Positions 48,946-56,664 of a stretch of DNA of 64,000 nt are shown one piece after another. The position numbers and the translations under genes were made by a program. The stretch's first letter is position 1, and each line of letters starts with the position of its first letter. The notes under the pieces are model-generated. The model did not search any database. It saw only the letters and a list, made by a program, of their open reading frames with translations, and was not told the origin of the DNA. The DNA comes from an uncultured Alistipes sp. (lineage in GTDB: Bacteria; Bacteroidota; Bacteroidia; Bacteroidales; UBA932): the NCBI GenBank assembly GCA_902388455.1, contig CABMPD010000010.1, forward strand, positions 35,541 to 99,540. Direction: 5' to 3'.

Positions 48946-49838
48946 ATGACTATCTGATAATCACCCTCGGCCTGCTCTGCTACACTGCCGGCTGGTGTAT
49001 CTTCGTCATCCCCAACGGCATGGTCGGTGGAGGTGTATCGGGTATAGGCGCCATAGTGCAGTATGCGACCAACGGTGCGATACCTGTCAGCTACACATTC
49101 TTCTTTGTCAACCTGATACTGCTGATAATCGGTATAAAGGTGCTGGGCAAGGCATTCGGGGTCAAAACCGTTTATGCGGTGGTGGTTACCTCGCTGCTGT
49201 TCCGGATTCTGCCGGATGTCATTCCGCAGACATTTATTGACGAGCTGGCGGTAGCGAACGGCAAGCTCCTCTGCGCTCTCATCGGCGGTGCGATGTCCGG
49301 ACTGGGTATCGGTCTTGCGTTCAGCCGCGGAGGCAGTACAGCCGGAACGGACGTGATAGCCCTCATCATAAGCAAGTACCGGAATATTCCTCCGGGACGT
49401 ATCATCCTGCTGTGCGATATCTTCATCGTCGGCTCGTCCATCTTCCTGCCCTCAGACCTCAATTTCGGAGCCAGGATCGCAGGCATCATGTACGGATATC
49501 TGGTAGTGGCATCGTGCAGCTATGTAGTGGACCTGTCAGTAGCGGGCAACAAGCAGTCCGTCCAGCTGTTCATTTTCTCCAAGCAGTATCAGCAGATAGC
49601 GGACATGATATCCGGAACTATGGGCAGGGGCGTGACAGTGCTTGATGCCGAAGGATGGTATACCAAGCAGAGTGAAAAGGTTCTGCTGGTGATGGTCCGC
49701 AAGGTGGAGGCCAATTATCTCCTCTCGATGATTAAGCAGATCGACCGTCAGGCCTTTATTTCAATGGGAAGTGTGATGGGAGTGTATGGCCGTGGTTTTG
49801 ATGCAATTAAGGATAAAAAGAAAGTTAAAAAAATATAA
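48891..49838 (+). CDS. YitT family membrane protein, copy 2
   Basis: A 315-residue paralogue of the preceding gene with the same layout: membrane half (DYLIITLGLLCYTAGWCIF, GMVGGGVSGIGAIVQYATNG, SRGGSTAGTDVIALIISKY) and DUF2179-like C-terminal domain ending YGRGFDAIKDKKKVKKI. The start at 48891 lines its first membrane segment up with copy 1, so the 55-base overlap is probably real rather than a mis-set start; no later ATG leaves the first helix complete. Likely a tandem duplication forming a heteromer or specialised pair. Confidence 0.9.
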   Translation: METQKTTTSRTRKVLSVVNDYLIITLGLLCYTAGWCIFVIPNGMVGGGVSGIGAIVQYATNGAIPVSYTFFFVNLILLIIGIKVLGKAFGVKTVYAVVVTSLLFRILPDVIPQTFIDELAVANGKLLCALIGGAMSGLGIGLAFSRGGSTAGTDVIALIISKYRNIPPGRIILLCDIFIVGSSIFLPSDLNFGARIAGIMYGYLVVASCSYVVDLSVAGNKQSVQLFIFSKQYQQIADMISGTMGRGVTVLDAEGWYTKQSEKVLLVMVRKVEANYLLSMIKQIDRQAFISMGSVMGVYGRGFDAIKDKKKVKKI

Positions 49839-49870
49839 AAACAGATATTTATTTTAAACATTTTTTAACT

Positions 49871-49903
49871 TTCGCAATATAAAAAGTCTCCATCGTAACT
49901 TTG
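49871..49903 (+). promoter_or_regulatory. promoter of the membrane AraC-type regulator gene
   Basis: TAACTTTG (49896-49903) is a good -7 box. TTCG (49871-49874), 21 bases upstream, is a poor -33 match. The predicted start near 49910 leaves a short leader of about 14 bases. Confidence 0.5.
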
Positions 49904-49923
49904 AGGCAATTAACCTTAAATAC

Positions 49924-51105
49924 ATGATGGAGACTATTTCTATTTTAACAGTAAGTGTCCTGCCCGGACTGATATATGTCTGTCTGGGCATCTCCCTTAT
50001 CTTAAAGAGGAGAAAAGAAACCGGCGAGGGAGAAAACCGGACTATGTCGGCTATCCGTAAGGATTATGTGGTTTTTTTATTTGTTCTGGCGTTGTGCTTT
50101 TTCTCAGGACTTCCTGCATTATGGCTTGACGATGCTGTGTCGGAGTCTGTTGCAGAAAGGTCTGTCCACAAGCTTTATCTTGTGTCATCAGCCTTGCCGT
50201 GTATTCTCATAAGAAGGTGCGATTTCCGTGGGAGGCAGTGGATTCAGTTTTATGTCGCAGTCGCTCTTGCGGCTGTACTGATTGTTCTGACGGAATTCCT
50301 GCTTTATTCCGGACGTGGTCAGCTGGCATTCAATCTGCTCTGCCGATGCGCTGTAGGAGCCAATCTTCTCGTTTACATCTACGTACTCTCTTATATCTGC
50401 CGGAAAATGCAGGATGTAGCGGATGAAAGCCGTAAGCTGCTTGTCAAGGAACTGTTGGTGCACGTAGTCCTTTTCGCATTCTATAATTTCTTTTTCCTTT
50501 TTTACTCATTCGGAGTTCATGCAGCGGTGGATTATTTTATCGTTCTGGCCGGCTTTATTGTCGTGCATGCAACTATAACTGTTGCAGTGGGCCGCAGTAT
50601 GACGCTCCTGTCATATATGTGTCCTGGGAGTCAGCCCGTCGCAAGCCGGGAACAGAACTCCATGGAGCCTTTGACAGCGGTTATGCAGGACGCTTCTCAA
50701 ATTATTGGCAAATTTAGTGAGACAAAAAATAATAGTGGTTCCCAACCGTTGAGGGAGAGGCTTTTGGATTATTTTGAGAGCGAGAAGCCTTACCTGTCAA
50801 AGACATTGACGATGGAGGAGGTCGCCATGCGCCTTTATACCAATAAATCGTATCTGTCCAAGACAATCAATATGGAGATGAACAAAAATTTCAGGGAACT
50901 TGTCAATTATTTCAGGGTTAAGGAGGCCATCAATATATTTTCGACCAATACCGATATATCCATGAATGAATTGAGGGATAGATGCGGATTCAATAATAAT
51001 GCTTCGTTCACCAGTGCGTTCAAACTCAATACCGGCTATACGCCAGGAGAGTGGTGCCGGGACATGAAGACAAGGAGATGCAAAGCTATGGACAAGGAGG
51101 TGTGA
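49924..51105 (+). CDS. membrane-anchored AraC-family regulator
   Basis: A 393-residue protein with about six or seven hydrophobic helices in residues 5-235 and a C-terminal AraC-type double helix-turn-helix (about 285-380): LTMEEVAMRLYTNKSYLSKTIN, MNELRDRCGFNNNASFTSAFKLNTGYTPGEW (key part CGFNNNASFTSAFK). Similar fusions in Bacteroidales are thought to sense something at the membrane and act on DNA from there. Lys- and Ser-rich linker about 236-280. The next gene, starting one base after its stop, is a stand-alone AraC-like domain. It is more AT-rich than its upstream neighbours, though less so than the island at 54.4 kb. Confidence 0.85.
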   Translation: MMETISILTVSVLPGLIYVCLGISLILKRRKETGEGENRTMSAIRKDYVVFLFVLALCFFSGLPALWLDDAVSESVAERSVHKLYLVSSALPCILIRRCDFRGRQWIQFYVAVALAAVLIVLTEFLLYSGRGQLAFNLLCRCAVGANLLVYIYVLSYICRKMQDVADESRKLLVKELLVHVVLFAFYNFFFLFYSFGVHAAVDYFIVLAGFIVVHATITVAVGRSMTLLSYMCPGSQPVASREQNSMEPLTAVMQDASQIIGKFSETKNNSGSQPLRERLLDYFESEKPYLSKTLTMEEVAMRLYTNKSYLSKTINMEMNKNFRELVNYFRVKEAINIFSTNTDISMNELRDRCGFNNNASFTSAFKLNTGYTPGEWCRDMKTRRCKAMDKEV

Positions 51106-51106
51106 T

Positions 51107-51508
51107 ATGGACAGAAGTGTTTTTTACGGCAAGAAATGGGATTTTACTATGGAAGTTGTTTTTTACCGTCTGGACAGGGCTATGAGGGATGAAAAGTTGT
51201 ATCTGAAGCCGGGGATAACCCTGTCCGCCCTTGCCGATATGGCAGGAACCAACAGAACATATGCTTCCAGGGCAATATGCGCCAAATATCGTAATTTTAA
51301 AGAATATATCAACGGCCTTAGAATAGAATACCTGTTACGGGATATCCATGACGGAAACTACGGTGATTTGGATGCTGAGGATGAGGATGATTTTGCGCTC
51401 AGGTACGGATTCCGCAACCGTAGGAGTTTGGACCGGATACTGGCAAAGGAGACCGGCTGTACCTTCAAAAAGTTGTTGCGGCGCCGTAAGAAAGTGCCGC
51501 GTCTTTAA
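51107..51508 (+). CDS. small stand-alone AraC-like DNA-binding protein
   Basis: A 133-residue protein consisting almost entirely of a divergent AraC-type HTH region: first helix-turn-helix LSALADMAGTNRTYASRAI, linking helix EYINGLRIEYLLRDI, second ALRYGFRNRRSLDRILAKETG. An unusually acidic insert (DGNYGDLDAEDEDD) lies between the two HTH units. No ligand or membrane domain. It starts one base after the membrane AraC gene, so the two are probably co-expressed and may co-bind. Its stop codon overlaps the holA stop on the other strand by four bases in total. Confidence 0.75.
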   Translation: MDRSVFYGKKWDFTMEVVFYRLDRAMRDEKLYLKPGITLSALADMAGTNRTYASRAICAKYRNFKEYINGLRIEYLLRDIHDGNYGDLDAEDEDDFALRYGFRNRRSLDRILAKETGCTFKKLLRRRKKVPRL

Positions 51509-52539
51509 TATGAGAGTATTTTGGAGATAAGCTCAGTGAGCAGTTCTCCTTCGGATGCATTTCCGCCGGAGTTGCTCTTGCTGCGCCAGTCACACTCCCG
51601 GATGGATGATATTACGTGCATGATTCTGCGTAGATTGTAGTTTTTGACGGCGGACAGGTATGGTGCGGCGTAGCTGTAGTAGACTCCTGCTTTTGATGCT
51701 GCGTCCTTTGCCGGTATTCTGTCCCTGAGCATTATGGCATGAATCATCTCCACTTTGGAGAAAAAAAAGAAGAGGAAGCCCAGGGTCATCTGCAGGGGAT
51801 ATTGGCGTGGAGACTCTCCGAAGAACCAGGCTATGCGGAAAGCCTTGTCTCCGTCCCGGACTGCCAGCGCCGATGTGAGTTCTCCGGTATTGAACTCGCG
51901 GCTGATACCTACGTTCTGCTCTATATCGGCGGCTGTTATGGTATTGCAGGATTCAGGTACGGCCTTTAGAAGTTTGTCGGCCTCCACTGAGATTTTACGG
52001 AGGTCGTTGCCGGCGTATTCGGCCAGCAGCATGGCTCCCTGGGGCTCGATGGTCCTGCCGATGCTTCGGAAGTAAGACTCAATCCAGCGTGGCATAGCCT
52101 CTTCACGCACCTTGGCCGATTCGAAGATGATGCAGGACTTGGATGCTTTTTTATAGAAAGAGGTACGTTTGTCCATGTTTTTGCCGGAAAAGAGCAGCAC
52201 CAGTACAGTGGTGGGCGAGATGTGGTCCAGATAGACGCTCAGGCCTTCCGGCTTCTTGAGCGCCTGGGCCTCGCGCACTACGACCAGCGTCCTGTCGGCC
52301 ATCATGGGATATCTTTCGCAGATGGATGTGATCTCCTCGGCAGTGGTGTCCGCTCCGTACAGGATGGTCTGGTTGAAGTCCCGCTCATGGGGCTGTAGGG
52401 CCTTGTCCATAATCAGGGAGCAGAGCTTTTCAGGGTAGAAAGGTTCTTCGCCCATGAGGATGTATACGGGTTTCAGTCCGCCTGCCTCAATCTCCTTCCG
52501 GAGGCTTTCGTATTGTCCTGCTGTGTCTATTTTCGCCAT
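51505..52539 (-). CDS. holA: DNA polymerase III delta subunit HolA
   Basis: A 344-residue HolA, the clamp-loader delta subunit that opens the sliding clamp. The opening LKPVYILMGEEPFYPEKLCSL (key part VYILMGEEPFYPEKL) is typical; the AAA+-like domain lacks a P-loop as expected, with TTVLVLLFSGKNMDKRTSFYK and GAMLLAEYAGNDLRKISVEADKL following. Length normal. It is divergent from the small HSDR_N-like gene, 39 bases apart, and converges with the small AraC gene. Confidence 0.93.
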   Translation of the reverse strand: MAKIDTAGQYESLRKEIEAGGLKPVYILMGEEPFYPEKLCSLIMDKALQPHERDFNQTILYGADTTAEEITSICERYPMMADRTLVVVREAQALKKPEGLSVYLDHISPTTVLVLLFSGKNMDKRTSFYKKASKSCIIFESAKVREEAMPRWIESYFRSIGRTIEPQGAMLLAEYAGNDLRKISVEADKLLKAVPESCNTITAADIEQNVGISREFNTGELTSALAVRDGDKAFRIAWFFGESPRQYPLQMTLGFLFFFFSKVEMIHAIMLRDRIPAKDAASKAGVYYSYAAPYLSAVKNYNLRRIMHVISSIRECDWRSKSNSGGNASEGELLTELISKILSY

Positions 52540-52564
52540 AGCTGCAAAATTAGCATTTTATCAT

Positions 52565-52572
52565 TAACTTTG
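52565..52572 (+). promoter_or_regulatory. -7 box before the HSDR_N-like gene
   Basis: TAACTTTG matches TAnnTTTG only six bases before the ATG at 52579, so the transcript would be leaderless or nearly so. No clear -33 TTTG is seen. The cca-type gene follows one base after this gene. Confidence 0.5.
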
Positions 52573-52578
52573 CGGGCT

Positions 52579-52971
52579 ATGGACACGATTTTCGACCCGC
52601 TTCGCAGGATATCCGTGCCCCTGACTCCGGAGGAGAGGGTGCGTCAGGATGTTATAGCATGGCTCAGGGATGAGCAGGGTGTGCCGGAGGTGATGATGGC
52701 TTCGGAATACGGTTTTCGTTACAATGGAAGGCAATACCGTGCGGATGTAGTGGTTTTCGGGCGTGATGCCGCTCCGCTGCTGCTGGTGGAGTGCAAGGCT
52801 CCCGGAGTGAAGTTGGACAGGGCGGTGCTGGAGCAGGGAATCCGGTACAACAGGGTGCTCAGTGTCCGCTATATGATGTTTACCAATGGGGAACAGATGT
52901 ACTTCTGCGAGAGAGTAGGGCAGGGACCGGAGTACAGATTTCTCCGCGAGATACCGAAAATTCAGATTTGA
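52579..52971 (+). CDS. small HSDR_N-like (type I restriction R N-terminal) protein
   Basis: A 130-residue protein matching the HSDR_N_2 domain. It shows a PD-(D/E)XK-like core: EYGFRYNGRQYRADVVVFG (Asp) and PLLLVECKAPGVKLD (ECK), then EQGIRYNRVLSVRYMMFTNG. Despite the domain name it lacks any helicase part and sits between holA and the cca-type gene, a housekeeping setting common in Bacteroidota. It may be a DNA-repair-type nuclease; that is inference. The -7 box six bases upstream fixes the start at 52579 and excludes an in-frame ATG at 52513. Confidence 0.8.
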   Translation: MDTIFDPLRRISVPLTPEERVRQDVIAWLRDEQGVPEVMMASEYGFRYNGRQYRADVVVFGRDAAPLLLVECKAPGVKLDRAVLEQGIRYNRVLSVRYMMFTNGEQMYFCERVGQGPEYRFLREIPKIQI

Positions 52972-52972
52972 G

Positions 52973-54376
52973 ATGATACTTGACTGTTCTAAACCGATAT
53001 TCGGAGTAATCTCCGAGGAGGCCCGCAGAATGGGTGTGAGAGCCTATGTTATAGGCGGCTATGTCCGGGACCGGATATTAGGCCGGCCCAGCAAGGATAT
53101 AGACGTGGTGGTTGAGGGGGACGGCCCAGCACTGGCACGCAGGGTCGGAGAGAGGACCGGCTCGCACGTGGCTGTCTTCGCTCGTTTCGGGACGGCTATG
53201 ATCCATTCGGCGGAAGGCGAGGAGGTGGAGTTCGTCGGGGCCCGGAAGGAATCCTATTCCAGTGACTCGCGTAAGCCCAGCGTGAGCCGCGGCACTCTGA
53301 GGGATGACCAGCTCCGGCGCGACTTTACGATAAACGCCCTGTCGTTCTCTCTGCAGCAGGAGGATATGGGTACGGTGTACGATCCTTTCAACGGGCTGGA
53401 GGATCTGCGCAACGGATTGATACGTACACCATTGGACCCGGATGCCACTTTTTCGGACGATCCGCTGAGGATGGTGAGAGCTATTCGTTTTGCTACTCAG
53501 TTGGGTTTCACCATAGTTCCTGAGGCACTGGAGTCCATACAGCGCAACAGGGGCAGAATGGCGATCCTCTCTCCGGAGCGGGTTAGCGAAGAACTGCACA
53601 AGATACTGATGTCCCCCAGGCCGTCGGTGGGATTCGACCTGATGGACCGGACTACTCTCCTGGAGCTGATACTGCCGGCCATCAGTGCTCTCAAGGGAGT
53701 GGAGACACAGGAAGGACGGGGGCACAAGGACAATTACCGTCATACCCTGCAGGTGGTGGACAATATCGTGCCGCATACGGATAATCTGTGGCTGAGATGG
53801 GCGGCTCTGCTGCATGATATTGGCAAGCCGGCTACGAAGCGGTACGAGAAAGGCTCAGGCTGGACATTCCATGGCCATGAGGTGGTGGGTGCGAGGATGG
53901 TGTACGAAGTGTTCAAGTATCTGAGGATGCCGCTGAACGAGAAGATGAAATATGTGCAGAAGCTGGTGTTCCTGCATCTCAGGCCCATCGCCCTGGTACA
54001 GGAGGAGGTGACGGACTCGGCGGTGCGCCGTCTGCTTTTTGACGCGGGAGATGACATCGACGACCTGATGACTCTTTGCGAAGCGGATATTACCTCGAAG
54101 AATGACCGGACAGTTGCCCGGCATCTGGCCAATTTCCAGCTGGTGCGCCGCAAGCTGCAGGAAGTCGAGGAGAAGGACCGCATCCGCAACTTCCAGCCTC
54201 CGGTGACCGGTGAGATGATTATGGAAATCTACGGCATTCCTCCCTGTCGTGAGATTGGCCTCATCAAGGAATACATCAAGGACGCCATCCTGGACGGCCG
54301 TATTCCCAACGACCGTGACGCAGCCCTCGCCCTCATGCGCGAAAAGGCCTCCGAACTCGGTCTGAAGGAAGTATAA
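52973..54376 (+). CDS. cca: CCA tRNA nucleotidyltransferase family protein with HD domain
   Basis: A 467-residue class II nucleotidyltransferase. The head has RAYVIGGYVRDRILGRPSKDIDVVVEG with the GG and DxD catalytic motifs (key part SKDIDVVVEG) and RRDFTINAL; the neck helices include DPLRMVRAIRFATQLGF. An HD domain follows (about 250-360, HKDNYRHTLQVVDNI, LLHDIGKPATK). It is either the CCA-adding enzyme or a poly(A) polymerase relative. Both tRNA genes in this window lack encoded CCA, so such an enzyme is needed. It starts one base after the previous gene and ends in a strong hairpin that marks the edge of the AT-rich region. Confidence 0.93.
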   Translation: MILDCSKPIFGVISEEARRMGVRAYVIGGYVRDRILGRPSKDIDVVVEGDGPALARRVGERTGSHVAVFARFGTAMIHSAEGEEVEFVGARKESYSSDSRKPSVSRGTLRDDQLRRDFTINALSFSLQQEDMGTVYDPFNGLEDLRNGLIRTPLDPDATFSDDPLRMVRAIRFATQLGFTIVPEALESIQRNRGRMAILSPERVSEELHKILMSPRPSVGFDLMDRTTLLELILPAISALKGVETQEGRGHKDNYRHTLQVVDNIVPHTDNLWLRWAALLHDIGKPATKRYEKGSGWTFHGHEVVGARMVYEVFKYLRMPLNEKMKYVQKLVFLHLRPIALVQEEVTDSAVRRLLFDAGDDIDDLMTLCEADITSKNDRTVARHLANFQLVRRKLQEVEEKDRIRNFQPPVTGEMIMEIYGIPPCREIGLIKEYIKDAILDGRIPNDRDAALALMREKASELGLKEV

Positions 54377-54379
54377 AAC

Positions 54380-54418
54380 ACCGGAGAGATAAACAAGCAT
54401 GATGTTTATCTCTCCGGT
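54380..54418 (+). terminator. hairpin terminator after cca
   Basis: ACCGGAGAGATAAACA (54380-54395) and TGTTTATCTCTCCGGT (54403-54418) pair perfectly over 16 bases around a 7-base loop. The T run is short, but the stem directly follows the stop codon. Beyond it the base composition changes sharply. Confidence 0.7.
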
Positions 54419-54678
54419 ATTCAAATGTTTAAGCTATTCGAACGAGTCTAATATTCCTCCTCGTTGAAAAAGTTTATTTGTATTGATTATCAATATATTA
54501 TGTAATAATCAATGAAATTTGCGCAAACAAACCGCACCGTTTGAGACGGGCTGAGGCGATAGTTGAAATAGGCGGACAACAAATTATTTTAAATACCCAC
54601 AGTTCTCAATTCTGCGACTACCGAGATGTCGCTGCATTAAAATAAACTAATTTTTAAGTTAATAAAATTCCCCATATT
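54419..54678. other. AT-rich boundary region without genes
   Basis: About 260 bases with no recognisable gene. It contains an inverted repeat ATTGATTAT (54482-54490) / ATAATCAAT (54505-54513) and a short GC-rich patch (about 54525-54580). No tRNA end, direct-repeat attachment site or integrase is visible, so this is the left edge of the accessory region by composition only. Confidence 0.5.
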
Positions 54679-55707
54679 CTATGCTTTAGGAAATGAAAAT
54701 CTAAATGTATTTGTTGTATAATTTGCTTTATTATTGCCTGGCGTTATTTCAAAAGTACAATTACTTCTTGTTATGCACTCTTGTATATAATACATACCTA
54801 ATCCGCTACCATCAAGTCGTGCTTTCTTAGCGTAATAGCCGGACTCCCCCATTTTTAAAATCAAGTCTATTTCCTCCGGCCTAATTGCCAAGCTGCGCAT
54901 TGTGATAGATACAATTATATCTCTCCAATTAGATGAAAATGAAATTAATATATCACTACTTGGGGAGGCATATTTGGTAGCGTTATTCCAAAAATGTCCC
55001 ATAGCCAAGTTAATTAATTCATAATCAATCAATACTTTATCATAACATTCGCCAAAGTTTATTTTTATTCTTTTATCCCAAAAGTCAATTAAGTATGGTT
55101 GTATTGATAATTTAACCACTTTATGAATGGAGTGAGTAGCTAACCGAGGTTTAGCAGAAGAAGCAATAACTTCGTATGCATCAAATTCCGACAGTGCAAT
55201 AGATGTACTTTTTATACTTCTTAAAACCGCCTTTGCCGCTTTATCTGCATTAGAAAAGATTTTGTCTCTTGTATACTCTACAATGTCATTCCAGTCATTG
55301 GAGGGGATATCTTCGATGGCCGAAATAGATTTCATATCATCAAGTATATGTGACAATTGACTATATACATTATGCCTAAGTTTCTTGACCAAATCGAATG
55401 ATGGATTTGCTGCTCGATGTACAGCTTCGTCAAAGGAAGGCACTAAAGATAGAAGAATGTCGAAATACTTCTTAAAATCATTCTTAGTAACAGAAGTATC
55501 ATATGTACACAAATATACAAAACCGTCTTCTATAGGAAGTTTTTTCTGTCTTTTTAGGACTCCACGAACCTTACAAGATAATAACTTTGATTCAGCCAAA
55601 CATGTATCTACCTCTGGTAAAAGTTCTTTTGGAAGATTAGATAGTATGACAGAACCATTCTTTATTATGTGATAGAAAAATTGAATAGATATTTCCGGAT
55701 TCATCAT
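54679..55707 (-). CDS. cytoplasmic histidine kinase-like protein with degenerate G1 box
   Basis: A 342-residue soluble protein. About 1-100 has no recognised fold. About 103-190 is helical with KKLRHNVYSQLSHIL, where His112 could be a phosphoacceptor. About 195-340 is a HATPase_c domain: N box LAMGHFWNNATKYA (234-247) and G2 box DGSGLGMYYIQE (299-310). The usual D-x-G G1 box is missing; the region reads VSITMRSLAIRPEEID. There is no signal peptide, membrane segment or sensor domain. Its start overlaps the end of the upstream receiver gene by four bases (ATGA), so they form a two-component pair facing the type I restriction operon. Confidence 0.75.
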   Translation of the reverse strand: MMNPEISIQFFYHIIKNGSVILSNLPKELLPEVDTCLAESKLLSCKVRGVLKRQKKLPIEDGFVYLCTYDTSVTKNDFKKYFDILLSLVPSFDEAVHRAANPSFDLVKKLRHNVYSQLSHILDDMKSISAIEDIPSNDWNDIVEYTRDKIFSNADKAAKAVLRSIKSTSIALSEFDAYEVIASSAKPRLATHSIHKVVKLSIQPYLIDFWDKRIKINFGECYDKVLIDYELINLAMGHFWNNATKYASPSSDILISFSSNWRDIIVSITMRSLAIRPEEIDLILKMGESGYYAKKARLDGSGLGMYYIQECITRSNCTFEITPGNNKANYTTNTFRFSFPKA

Positions 55708-56345
55708 AAAGAAATTAACAAACTTATGATGCTAGCCACAGAGCCAGCCCTATCAATATTGAATACTTTACATATACTTTGATTATCACTTTTTCCTTTT
55801 GAGTATAGCTTCAAAATGCCATTTTTTATTTCTTCTTTTGTTAATTCCACTCCTAACTCTCGTTGAAAAACACGTTGCAAGTGAATAGCGCAATTATCTA
55901 GGCAGAAAGCTTCTTGAGCAAGTCTTTTAAGTGCTGTTTCAAATTGGTAACGGTTAGCCGACTTTTTAAGTCTCTCATCGACATAGCCTTCTGCAGGATG
56001 AAATGCATCTACTGGTCCTTGTGCTTCCGCGCTATACATAATGATTTTCTTTTCAGGATAGTTGTCATGTATTGCCGCTATTAAGCCAAGCCCTTCATCA
56101 ACTAATCCAAGTTCTTTTCCTACTCCTTGGATATCAACACATAATATATGAGCATCTTTAAGTTCAGGCTGCGATAAAGACTTTATGTCGGTAACACATT
56201 TAATTCTTTTCCAGCCATCTTTTTCCTTTAGTTCTTTTGTAAGATTAAATTCCTCATTGTCAATAAAAAGAATCTCAACAGAGTTCTTTAATTGCTCGAT
56301 TGTTCTGACTGGAAAGCTCTTCTGCTTTGTAAAAATTGAAAACAT
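55704..56345 (-). CDS. receiver-domain protein without a DNA-binding output
   Basis: A 213-residue protein. About residues 23-130 fit a receiver fold: acidic site ILFIDNEEFN (Asp29), phosphoacceptor-like Asp71 in ILCVDIQGVG, Ser105 in KIIMYSAE in the Thr/Ser switch position, and Lys127/128 in DERLKKSAN. About 135-213 is helical (FETALKRLAQEAF, LGVELTKEEIKNGILKLYSKG) with no typical HTH. It is the first gene of the minus-strand pair with the kinase-like gene. A TATATTTG -7 box upstream shares a palindrome with the opposite promoter. Its partner and output are unknown. Confidence 0.7.
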   Translation of the reverse strand: MFSIFTKQKSFPVRTIEQLKNSVEILFIDNEEFNLTKELKEKDGWKRIKCVTDIKSLSQPELKDAHILCVDIQGVGKELGLVDEGLGLIAAIHDNYPEKKIIMYSAEAQGPVDAFHPAEGYVDERLKKSANRYQFETALKRLAQEAFCLDNCAIHLQRVFQRELGVELTKEEIKNGILKLYSKGKSDNQSICKVFNIDRAGSVASIISLLISL

Positions 56346-56416
56346 AAGTATTAACTCGTATGTGGTTATATAAAATTTATATTACACTACGAAATTACAA
56401 AAAAGCCCCATTTTAT

Positions 56417-56438
56417 CAAATATAATTCCCTATATTTG
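56417..56438. promoter_or_regulatory. divergent promoters within a 22-base palindrome
   Basis: CAAATATA (56417-56424) and TATATTTG (56431-56438) are exact inverted copies around ATTCCC. Each arm reads as a TATATTTG -7 box on its own strand: the left arm for the receiver/kinase pair, the right arm for the XRE-hsd operon. A regulator binding the palindrome would affect both directions. Confidence 0.7.
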
Positions 56439-56460
56439 TGCTATTCAATCGAGATATAAT

Positions 56461-56664
56461 ATGAAACTGAATAGGATAAAAGCAGTATTGGCAGAGAAAG
56501 GAATTTCCCAGACATGGTTGGCAAAGCAACTCGGTAAAAGTTTCAGTATGGTGAATGCTTATGCATGCAATAGGATTCAACCAAACCTGGGGACCCTTCA
56601 GCAAATAGCTGTTATCCTACAGGTAGATTTAAAAGACCTGATAACCGATAAAGAAGAAAGGTGA
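56461..56664 (+). CDS. XRE-family HTH regulator
   Basis: A 67-residue Cro/C1-type helix-turn-helix protein with KAVLAEKGISQTWLAKQLGKS, a recognition helix near FSMVNAYACNRIQP and a TLQQIAVILQVDLKDL tail. It resembles controller proteins of restriction-modification systems in size and position: it is the first gene of the hsd operon, 22 bases after the promoter palindrome. Its stop overlaps the putative hsdR GTG by four bases (GTGA). It likely times expression of the operon, and possibly of the divergent pair. Confidence 0.9.
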   Translation: MKLNRIKAVLAEKGISQTWLAKQLGKSFSMVNAYACNRIQPNLGTLQQIAVILQVDLKDLITDKEER

